The notes under the pieces: model-generated
Told to the model about the DNA's origin: nothing
The model's input: only the letters and a program-made list of their open reading frames with translations
Databases searched by the model: none
Source of the DNA: Ignelater luminosus
Lineage: Eukaryota; Arthropoda; Insecta; Coleoptera; Elateridae
NCBI GenBank assembly: GCA_011009095.1
Contig: VTPC01000612.1
Span: forward strand, 67,078 to 131,077
Length of the DNA stretch: 64,000 nt
Direction of reading: 5' to 3'
Program-made: the position numbers and the translations under genes
In this document: piece after piece, positions 56,501 to 64,000 of the stretch
How the letters are laid out: each line of letters opens with the position of its first letter
Position numbering within the stretch: the first letter of the stretch is position 1

Positions 56501-59500
56501 CAGTTGCCAAACCAGACCAATTTCTCATAGCCTACTGATATTAAGAAAAAACTGATTTCTTCCGAAATCTTAAAAACAGCTAAAAGTACGAAAAAATCAT
56601 AAAGGAGTAACTTGTAGGGTTTTATACATAGAATATAATAATTATTCTCAAACAATTGTCAACTGTTTTACATCCAAGATACAGCATTAAGTTGTTTATC
56701 GGCTAATATTCCATTATTAAATTTTTAAATGCAGTTTTGACGTCAATTGTGCTATATGTAACGATGTCAAATTTCAATGACGAAATTGTAGTCAATGATT
56801 TAACACCGTGTAAATGCAAGAGACTTCTTAGCCCGGTCAATTCTTTCCCCGCCAGGGTGAACGCTTGCATCATTCAGAATGGCGCACACATTAAACATCT
56901 TCTACAAAAGTATTTGAATTATTGTAGAATTGTGTTTCGGTTGAAATAAATTAAGAAAAAGTAAATCCATTATTCATTTAAATGTTTAATTCCAGTTTCA
57001 CATAAGCAGTTTGGAATGCAAAGTAAATTTTTTCATTAAACATGCTTCCCCAAGGGTGAGTTGGCAGCTCAATTCTAGCACAATTTATTAATTTTTTAAT
57101 CAGAAGTGTATTTTGTGAGATAACCGCAAATTTCAGCTAAGAAGTTTTTTGCGTTTACAGCGCCATCCGTTACGAATCGAAAAAAATGTTTCAAATAAAT
57201 TATACGTATTTTACGGCTTAGAATCCAGATTTGCAATAAGATATACGAGTTTCCAATTACAATTTTAAGGGTTTTCAATTTTTGCACCATCCGAAAGAGC
57301 ACGTCAAACCTAGTAAAGGAATCATTCGTTTCATCAAAAAATCTCTAACCCCTTAATTTTAATAGAGGCGGATGGGCGGTCTGAGACACCCAGTATACCA
57401 AGTGTAGAATTGAACAATGCACCATACAGATTTTAATAGTAAATTTCTAATGTTCAATTATTTGTTTCCCTAAGTATTTTAGAGCAAAAGTGTAAAAAGG
57501 TTCTTTATAGAGAAAGAAATACTGCATATGTAACATGTTGCTTTTTATTTTCCTTTTCTAAAACTGAAAAAGTTAATAAAATGTTAGTTTAGCAACAATC
57601 AGATATGCATTGGAATCATTCTAACAAAAAAAACAAGTAATGTCTCGTAATGTTACATGCATGCATTTCCTAGTTGATTCTTAACATCACGTATCAACTA
57701 ATCTCTGCCACTCCTTAATTATAACAATTGAGAATTGAGGTTATAATACGTTAATTTACTTTTTGTTTTTTTAGTACAATAAAATCTTTCTGCATATTAA
57801 TTTATACGGATTTCTCACATTTGCCTACAAACTTATTGCTCAGATGAATTCAAATGTATAGAATTTTTGAAATTATTGTAAAGTAATCAAACAGCAATAA
57901 AAAAAAGACGAGGGAGAAATTGTGTTGGATGTTTCCAAATTTGGCAACTCTGCTCATGTTACTATAAACTCCTTATGCACAACCATTTCAGTCGGTGCTT
58001 TACGAGTTTGCACTTCACTCTGTACTGTTAAAAACGAACACTACAATAGAGCACTCTGTTACTTAATTTGGTTGCAAAAAAATGAACGGCTTTTACAACA
58101 AATAGTGCATTCCGAGTTTAAAGAACAACATAAATGAACGTATCTTTAATATCTATGGAATGAACATAACCTAATTTTAAATAACAAGATTAGAAGTTAT
58201 TTTTAATTACAAATTTATAATTCAGCTGAAAACGTAGTAGGATCATCAAAAAGAAATTTACCCATTAGTGTAGCATATTTTGGATCTCTAGTCGCACTTA
58301 ACTGCAACTTATTTAATCGCACTTCTGCTGCCTGCAATTTATGTAATGATTGCAATCTCTTAGTACGAACATGCAATCTCCAACCTACAAAACATATAAA
58401 ATCACGTTATATTTTCCACAACATATGTTTATTTTACACACCTGATGGCCTCAAAATAGGAAATTTAAGTAGATTGAGAGTAGTTCCAGGCCATACGCTT
58501 GTAGTAGCTCTTTGAACTAAATCAACAGCTTGAATTTTACAATAATCAGATTGTAAAAGACAATTAAATAAAGTTGACTTCCCAACATTTGTGCATCCAA
58601 CTAAATAAACGTCTCCTCGTACTTTCCATAAATTATGAAGCTTTGTTATTAGTTCTTCTACACCCCAGCCAGTTTTAGCAGATATCAACGCAACATGTTT
58701 AATGTTTGTAGTTGCATCTTTACCAACAACTTTGTGAACGTTCTCTTTTAACGTTTTTTTTATTTGTTCAAGATATCCTCTACTGTCTCTTGGTAATAAA
58801 TCAACTTTATTACCTACTACGACTATCGGTTTGTTTGAACCTATTTAAAATAATATTCTTAATAAATCGGTTTGAAAAATTGTAATTTCAATATTTTAAC
58901 AATTCTTACCTAAAATATCAACAATACCAGGCCATACAGAACAAGGAAAGTCCAATAAATCAACCATCAAAATTATAAGAGCTTTTTTCTTTTTAATTGT
59001 TCCTAATATTCTTGGGTAATCTTCTGATGTTACACGAACCTGTAGTGCAAGGTCATAATTTTTAAGAAAATAACATCGCTGACATATAATCGCCTTTAGA
59101 TGTACACCTCCCTTGTTAAAACTGTTTTTATAAATTTCTGATGGAATATATCCAGGAATAGCAGTATCCTACAAAGAAAGGAATTCATAAATGATTCTCT
59201 ATTTCTCAATAAAAATGTTTGCTATTACTTTACAGTGTAATAGGGCACCACAACCACCGCAAGGCACATCACTGATTATTGAATTAGGATCTGATGTTCC
59301 ATAATTTATCCTCCATTTATCAACAGCCTCTTCCTCCTCACCACAATCCTCATAATTCTCATAGTCCATCATCCATTTACTAAAATCCACATCTTTATAC
59401 AATTCTTGTCTTTGTTTAACTTCTCTATAAGCTGTATTGGCGACAGGCTCTTCAGTACTATCTTCTTGCATACTACAAATCTTATGGTGATGGACAAGAG

Positions 59501-59915
59501 TCGCAGTTTGATTTCCAAAAGGGAAATTTACTAAATTATTTTCAGAATGTTCTGATTCAGGGACAAGGGTTTCTACTGCATTCTCTTGTCCTGAAAAGTA
59601 TTTCAAAGCAACAGGTAAAGGTTCTATACTTTCGTATTTTAAACGTTCAGCTTTTTCTTCTTTTATTAACCTTTTCTGAAATTTTATACCTTTTTGGGTG
59701 TAAATTCGTTTGGGTTTAATACTATCAAGAAAAGTGTTATAAATTATTTTATCTTTGTACTTTTCAATTAAATTATTTAAATGTTCATTATCACAGGGTG
59801 AATGTTTGTATTTATGTTCTAGTTTATTAAAGTTATTTCTACTTATATAAATTGGCCATTGATGTTGGATAGCTCTAAATAAATATTTTATTCTAACTGT
59901 TTTTACAAAGAACAT
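53505..59915 (-). CDS. NOA1: NOA1, mitochondrial circularly permuted GTPase
   Basis: NOA1 (C4orf14, YqeH family) is a GTPase needed for mitochondrial ribosome function. Eight exons on the minus strand: 59229-59915, 58910-59168, 58442-58840, 58262-58384, 54223-54401, 54010-54158, 53735-53955, 53505-53680. They join in frame to 730 codons; human NOA1 has 698. A zinc-binding region (CGGCGALLHC about residue 220, then CQRC) is followed by the permuted GTPase motifs: G4 NKVD (about 326), G5 SAK (about 369), G1 GCTNVGKST (about 397), PGTT (G2), then YDTPG (G3) in exon 54223-54401. The C-terminal part includes RPQTFSMRVGQTLFIAGIGR. The 3.9-kb intron between exons 58262 and 54401 hosts a DD37E transposon. 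Confidence 0.93.
54769..56073 (+). mobile_element. Intact DD37E transposon, 1305 bp, TA-flanked
   Basis: The ends AAGGGTTAGTCATAAGTAGA and (reverse complement of the right end) AAGGGTTAGTCATAAGTAAA are flanked by TA (54767-54768 and 56074-56075). A single uninterrupted 352-codon transposase fills it. It lies antisense to NOA1 within an intron. Confidence 0.9.
54922..55980 (+). CDS. DD37E (ITmD37E-like) transposase, uninterrupted
   Basis: This is a 352-residue transposase of the IS630-Tc1-mariner superfamily. The N-terminal part has two helix-turn-helix regions with the linker motif KLSGRPRVAT (about 58-67). Candidate catalytic residues are D150 (VLDDESYIP), D243 (FWPDLRPAHYS) and E281 (PNLPQERPIEKF). 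The gap D243-E281 contains 37 residues, which places it in the DD37E group known from mosquitoes. The NLPQERPIE motif also fits that group. A start ATG follows the left end by 153 bp, and AATAAA lies near 56028. No lesion is visible, so it may be a young or active copy. Confidence 0.88.
   Translation: MKRIETECFAKRVCEFHTQCGYSKCAAFNHFKNEGKSPRSINRIIDRYVKRDVMEYQKLSGRPRVATSDQNLCHIGRLIKDNSRISSTKLGIRLGLSQLSIERAKKKLSIKSFVQRSAPKYIKNQEERCCKEAAKLYRAMLDGKKIVLDDESYIPWDSDEIPARRFFMAKDTNSVPYQVRFRPKTKFPSKFLEWQAIDSDGNVSEPNVRKGTIDTDAYVNILKFLIPFIEKHHSKEGIIFWPDLRPAHYSEIVTEFLTQVNVKFVDRELSSPNLPQERPIEKFLALSKRKYSQRSAPAKNLRGFRQIWKNITAEVAAESGQSLVKDLNRKLRLISRERVHAPLKIKTNKKKH
56396..57396. mobile_element. Decayed element with TACAGGGTGT-type ends
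   Basis: The left end CAGGGTGTTAGGTGGG and the right end (reverse complement ACTGGGTGTCTCAGACCGCC) are roughly inverted and bordered by TATA. Inside, at about 56840-56920 (+), SPVNSFPARVNACIIQNGAH then IKHLL resembles a transposase C-terminus. This is a weakly defined relic. Confidence 0.45.
57399..58261 (-). other. NOA1 intron, right part
   Basis: No element was identified. The sequence next to the donor (58217-58261) stays open for 15 codons before a stop if the donor is not used. Confidence 0.5.
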
Positions 59916-60985
59916 TTTAAAATTAATTTTCTAGACAATCTTGCACGTAAACATAACCCTACATAACTGACCATAACCTTTAAATGTTTTGAAGTTTTTA
60001 AACGTGCTTAGAACCTACGCGCGGTGTAGCCAGCTTTCTAAAATTACTTATGGCAGCGGTTTTCAACTTTTTTCTTTCTGTATCCCCCCCCAAATAATTT
60101 ATTTACTTTTTGTACCTTACCATGTAAAATTTTACAAATCTGAAACTAAACAATACAAGATATCTATGCAAAACTGTCATTATTTATAAATTTAATCAAT
60201 GAAATGACTACACTTGCGTACTTCGTTTATTCTGTCTGCCTGTCTGTTTGTCTGTTGCTATGCTCTCGTAACTTTACAGGACATGTTATATACGAAATTA
60301 ACTTACAATTTTCTCCTGATTACAGATACATAATCGGTATTTGTATTAATATTACACATGACATCAACTTAGTTTTTAACGCTGAATACGACTATGACAT
60401 TTAAATTTTTATACCTCGAGTAGTTCTCGAAATGTTCGATTTTTTAAATTTCGTTTGTCTCATTTCTTTGACAAGTGTATCCACACTCTACCCATTAGAA
60501 AAATGACATTGTAAAAATAAAACAATATCAAGGCATTCTGGTTATCAGTAGTCAGTAGTTATAAATAGGTAACGGAGTTCAGGTCGTCAGGAAAAGAAAA
60601 ATAAACTTTTTACAATAAAGTTTTAAAATAGATTATTTAAAAATAAAGAAATTTTGCAATAACAGAGTTGGTATGTTTTAGAAAATAGTCAATTAAACTT
60701 GTAAAGTAAAATACTATTTTAACGTCATCCAACGACCAACACTTAACAACCTCTGGTTATGAGTTTCGGTTTCGATGTTATGACAAGTGACGACCCAGTC
60801 CGGCAACCCTGCATATACTGTGCTATGCTATCCCCGACATCCCCACTCTCCCGTCGTTATAATTAGTTGTCAATAACCTCAATAACCAACTATTCAGTTA
60901 TTGCGATTATTGTGATATGTAGTAATGTTATTAGATACTAACTGTTGTAATATTATAAGTAGTTTTGTTAAATAAGATTTCAGTA
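59916..60985. other. Divergent promoter region between NOA1 and PET117
   Basis: The two genes point away from each other, so both promoters must lie in this 1.07-kb stretch. No TATA box, initiator or other element can be called with support. Confidence 0.45.
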
Positions 60986-61277
60986 ATGTCTTTAGCGTCA
61001 AAAGTAACATTGACTGCCGCTTGTGCAACTTCTTTGTCAATTATAGGTTATGTACATTTCAAGCAACAATTGGACAGGTAAGTAAACAAATTGTTTTTTT
61101 AAGTTAACGAGTTAAAACTCTTTCTATTTATCTTATAGGGATAAATTACATGAAGGGGTTATTAAAGATGTTGAAAGGCAGCAAAGACGTAAAGCGGAGA
61201 ATTTGTACAATTTACAACAGCAAATAGAATTAACAAAAGAACTGAAAAAAGCACAATATGAAAACAAATCTCTTTGA
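60986..61277 (+). CDS. PET117: PET117, cytochrome c oxidase assembly factor
   Basis: PET117 is a small inner-membrane/matrix protein needed to assemble complex IV, with PET100 and in pyruvate carboxylase context in mammals. Two exons, 60986-61077 and 61139-61277, are split inside an Arg codon by a 61-nt intron. The 76-residue product starts MSLASKVTLTAACATSLSII, with one hydrophobic helix. It continues HFKQQLDRDKLHEGVIKDVE and a basic coiled-coil tail with RQQRRKAENLYNLQQQIELT. The human protein (81 residues) has HVKQQWDQQRLRDGVIRDIE at the same place. Confidence 0.93.
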
Positions 61278-61387
61278 TGAACATGAAGAATTAATAACAT
61301 TAATGTGATAGAGTTGTTTTTCTTTTTATTTAGTTGACTTATTGATAATATATTACCTATAATTAGAACACATGTACAGTTATCATA

Positions 61388-61393
61388 AATAAA
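61388..61393 (+). terminator. PET117 polyadenylation signal AATAAA
   Basis: A canonical AATAAA lies 110 nt past the PET117 stop. A minus-strand AATAAA for the convergent ZP gene lies at 61325-61330, so the two transcripts may overlap at their 3' ends. Confidence 0.5.
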
Positions 61394-61456
61394 ATTATTT
61401 AATTGTATCACACGCAATTGAGTTATTCTAAAAAAGTAGGTATTAACATTAAATAA

Positions 61457-62946
61457 TTAAGTAAAATCTCCATTATCAGCCCAGTGTACTCTTCTTGGTT
61501 CTAAATTGCTGAAGCCCAAACCAAAATTTTTATGCAGTTCTTCAAGGGATTGAGTTGTATTTTCTTGCTGATAAAATCTTTTATATCGTCTGATCATTAG
61601 TAAACCACAACTGATTAAGATAATTTGTGTTAACACCCATGTAATGATAATTCCAATTAAGAGTGAGTAATCAATGCATACTTCATTCGTCACCAAGTCT
61701 GAAATTATTCATTTTATAGAGACCTTTTAATTAAGATATATGTAAATTACCATATCCAGCTACCAAAATCTTATTATTCTCACCATATATTAAACGATCT
61801 GGTGATATTTTTGTATTTCTAACAACTAAGATAAATTCTAGTGGCATTTGAACTGTCTTATTCCTTCCTTGATTATCGTACTGATGCTTATTTATTTGCT
61901 TTACTGTTGTACCACTCGTTGTTTCTGCCATTAATGGTTCAATTTCTCTTTTTTTTCTTCCACCTGACACAATATTATTTCCACAATCCACCTATAATTT
62001 ATCTAATCACAATCATGTAAGATGTAATGGGAAAGATGTAACTTACAGGTATGCAGTGTATGGAACAAAATTGAACAATAACACTAAATCTAACAATAGC
62101 TGATGAAGTAAATTTAAAGGCTTGGAAGTTTCCTGTCAGCTTTCTTGTATCATTGCTCACCACTTTTATTAAACTTGGAAAAATATTTAAATTTGTTGGA
62201 CAACCTTTATCATCTAATAATAAAATAGAATCTTGACCATCCTCTGTCATTGCTATTAAATGTCCGGCCCATATGTCGTAGGGACCTGAAAGATGTATAA
62301 TATAGATACTACTCAATTTATGTTTAAAATGTGATGTGATATCAGGGCTGGCTGGAAGTTCTGCGAGGCCCAGGGCAACAACATTTTGCAGAGCCCTTAG
62401 AATACAAAAAAGAAGAAACACACTGCTTTTTCAGAGAGCATAATTCGTTTATTTTAAATATTTAGAAAAAACTAGAAATTTTATTTATTTGAATACAAAG
62501 AATTGATTCTTTTCCCCTGAGGCGCAGGGCCCTAGGCAGTTGCCCTGCAAACCCTGCTCTTCAGCCGGCCCTGTGTGATGTTTACCATCTGCTGGTTTAA
62601 TTTCAATTATAAGTTGAAGTTCTTGCCCAATCTGTGTATCTGACACTTCTTTCTGCGTATAGAAATCAACAATTCTCATTTCTACTGTCGGTTGTAGTGT
62701 TGTTGAATTAACTATTGTTGTGCCTCGATTTGGAAATAATCTGCAAAATAAATGCGATTCATTAGCGATATTAATATAAAATCACATTTTAAATACAGTT
62801 TTGCTTACGAATTAGTGAAATTTACTCCTGTGCCGAGAATAATTTTAGATTCATTAGAGAAAATGCATCCTACTTTTATTAAACGGTCTCCTTGGGTTTG
62901 TATCAGTGGATTATATTGCAAAACCATCGTTCCAGAAAGTAGTGTT
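61457..62946 (-). CDS. ZP-domain transmembrane protein, 5' end outside the window
   Basis: Zona pellucida domain proteins polymerise in extracellular matrices, in insects mostly in cuticle and apical matrix. Exons on the minus strand: 62809-62946, 62586-62740, 62047-62285, 61751-61991, 61457-61698, all in frame. The first two visible exons carry MVLQYNPLIQTQGDRLIKVG and TVEMRIVDFYTQKEVSDTQI. The third has GPYDIWAGHLIAMTEDGQDS, KGCPTNLNIFPSLIK and VQFCSIHCIPV (ZP-C cysteines). Next come DCGNN and the furin-like site GGRKKREIE, then a transmembrane helix (LLIGIIITWVLTQIILISCG) and a tail ending WADNGDFT. The start of the ZP domain and the signal peptide should be beyond position 64000. I cannot name the family member. 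Confidence 0.85.
62343..62573. mobile_element. 231-bp hAT-like MITE beside a ZP-gene splice donor
   Basis: The ends CAGGGCTGGCTGGAAG and CTTCAGCCGGCCCTG form an inverted repeat of hAT type. The flanks TGTGATAT (62335-62342) and TGTGATGT (62574-62581) match in seven of eight bases. The right flank overlaps the splice donor of exon 62586-62740 at positions +5 and +6. GC-rich ends stand out from the AT-rich host DNA. Confidence 0.75.
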
Positions 62947-64000
62947 CTGTTTGCATGATTATATTATTAGCATATTGCATTTAGTTATAAGTACATTGTG
63001 GAACTTTAGGCATTTGCCTTTTTTATTCGTTAACACTATTTAAAAGGATTAAATGTAAATACATTTTCTACAGTTGCTGTTAATCTAGATGTAGTTTTAT
63101 TTTGCCTATTTGTATATTTGAAGAAAAATGCCTCTTTTGAAACTAGCTGCCTATAGCCTACCTTTTCTATCATTTTCTGTTTTTTTTCCTAATAAGATCT
63201 GCGTAATTTATTTTCCAATTAGAGAAAAGCCTTATTTTACATATGAGCCTGTAACAACTACATATTTTGAACATTCATTTTCTGCATAAGTTGCAAATGG
63301 TATTGTTTACCTACCATGAAGCAAATTCTAACAAGTGTTAACACAGTGTGTTAAAATTCCTCAATTTACGATGGTTAGAAATAAGATTTGCTTTTTTAGA
63401 AAACACAATAACCGTAAATTGTTATAAAACCTTAAGAATGTAATAATAAACAAGAAAGCTTATTTAACAAAAAGAAAGTAAACAAAATGAACAGGTTTGT
63501 ACAAAAGTTAAACAGGAAATATAACTAAACAAATGCCAAACAGCTGACTTTTGTCAGCTTTTAAATTCCCAGCAAACTATGGTTCAATTAATAATAGTGT
63601 TGAACTTTTTAGGGAAAAGCCGGCTCTGAATTGTAAGATGTGTTGCCTATTCCCAAACATTTAGGGGAGGACTCATAAAACGGTAACTGAAAAAAAGAAG
63701 TTATAAAATAAACAAACTACAAAGAAACAAAAACCTTAACCTCTGCACAAGGTATTAGGTAACCTACAGGATATTAGTTTGATACAGTCCAGAAATACAT
63801 TAATTTAGGGCGTATAGTAGGTACTAATAAAAATAAGTAAAACAGTTTATTTAAACATTTGTCCGGAAACGCATCGTTTCCTAGATACAGGGTGTCAAAG
63901 TTTTTTAAAATTCCTCGTTTTTTCAACATTTCAAGAACAAGGTCAATATCGGAATGAAATTCTTTACATGCTTGTTACTCTTAGGTGTACTATTTCTTAC
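62947..64000 (-). other. ZP-gene intron or upstream DNA
   Basis: No further ZP exon was seen. From about 63890 to the window edge the sequence (GATACAGGGTGTCAAAG, then AACATTTCAAGAACAAGGTC) belongs to the repeat family seen at 40120-40230 and, inverted, at 40890-40965. Confidence 0.5.

Noticed and set aside
53505..59915. Two separate minus-strand genes instead of one NOA1
   Set aside because: The GTPase motifs are split between the two halves (G4, G5, G1 on one side, DTPG on the other). All eight exons join in phase; the gap is an intron with a transposon.
1..64000. CRISPR array, bacterial operon or prophage features
   Set aside because: Introns, polyadenylation signals and animal gene families throughout; no regularly spaced repeats.

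Overview
This is AT-rich animal nuclear DNA, almost certainly from an insect. The left third carries the 3' half of an arthropod Dscam1 gene, including its paired transmembrane exons. The protein-coding introns are short (50-80 nt) where no transposon has landed in them. The intervening DNA is full of mariner, pogo, DD37E and hAT-type transposons. The order of insect cannot be fixed from the sequence.

Layout. Positions 942-20048 (+) hold Dscam1 from Ig8 to the stop codon: nine ectodomain/linker exons covering Ig8, Ig9, FNIII 1-4, Ig10 and FNIII 5-6, one more exon finishing FNIII 6, two alternative transmembrane exons, and six main tail exons plus a candidate 12-nt microexon. Positions 20049-29509 hold no recognisable host gene; they contain the Dscam1 3' UTR, MITEs and transposase relics. 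A 2.9-kb pogo-like element occupies 29510-32440. Positions 33149-50135 (+) are the meiotic MutS homologue MSH5 in 12 exons (824 codons reconstructed), with three mariner copies and many MITEs in its introns. SF3B6 (p14, 50294-50716, -) converges on MSH5. NOA1, a circularly permuted mitochondrial GTPase, occupies 53505-59915 (-) in 8 exons, with an intact DD37E transposon inside one intron. PET117 (60986-61277, +) is a small cytochrome oxidase assembly factor. A zona pellucida (ZP) domain membrane protein (61457-62946, -) runs off the right edge.

The genes do not form a functional unit. Dscam1 acts in neuronal self-recognition and immunity, MSH5 in meiotic crossing-over, SF3B6 in splicing, NOA1 and PET117 in mitochondria, and the ZP protein probably in extracellular matrix. 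Every exon junction given below was checked by hand for GT..AG ends and for reading-frame continuity. No transcript evidence was available.

The most interesting observations are: two Dscam1 transmembrane exons separated by only 30 nt that stay open in frame; a frame-preserving 12-nt microexon candidate in the Dscam1 tail; a mariner inserted directly after a splice donor in what was a 50-nt MSH5 intron, with a parallel hAT insertion in the ZP gene; an intact DD37E transposon in NOA1; a pogo-like element with a 4+4 array of a 12-bp subterminal motif; a hAT MITE nested in another MITE with a perfect 8-bp target duplication; and a GC-rich island of unknown origin near 47 kb.
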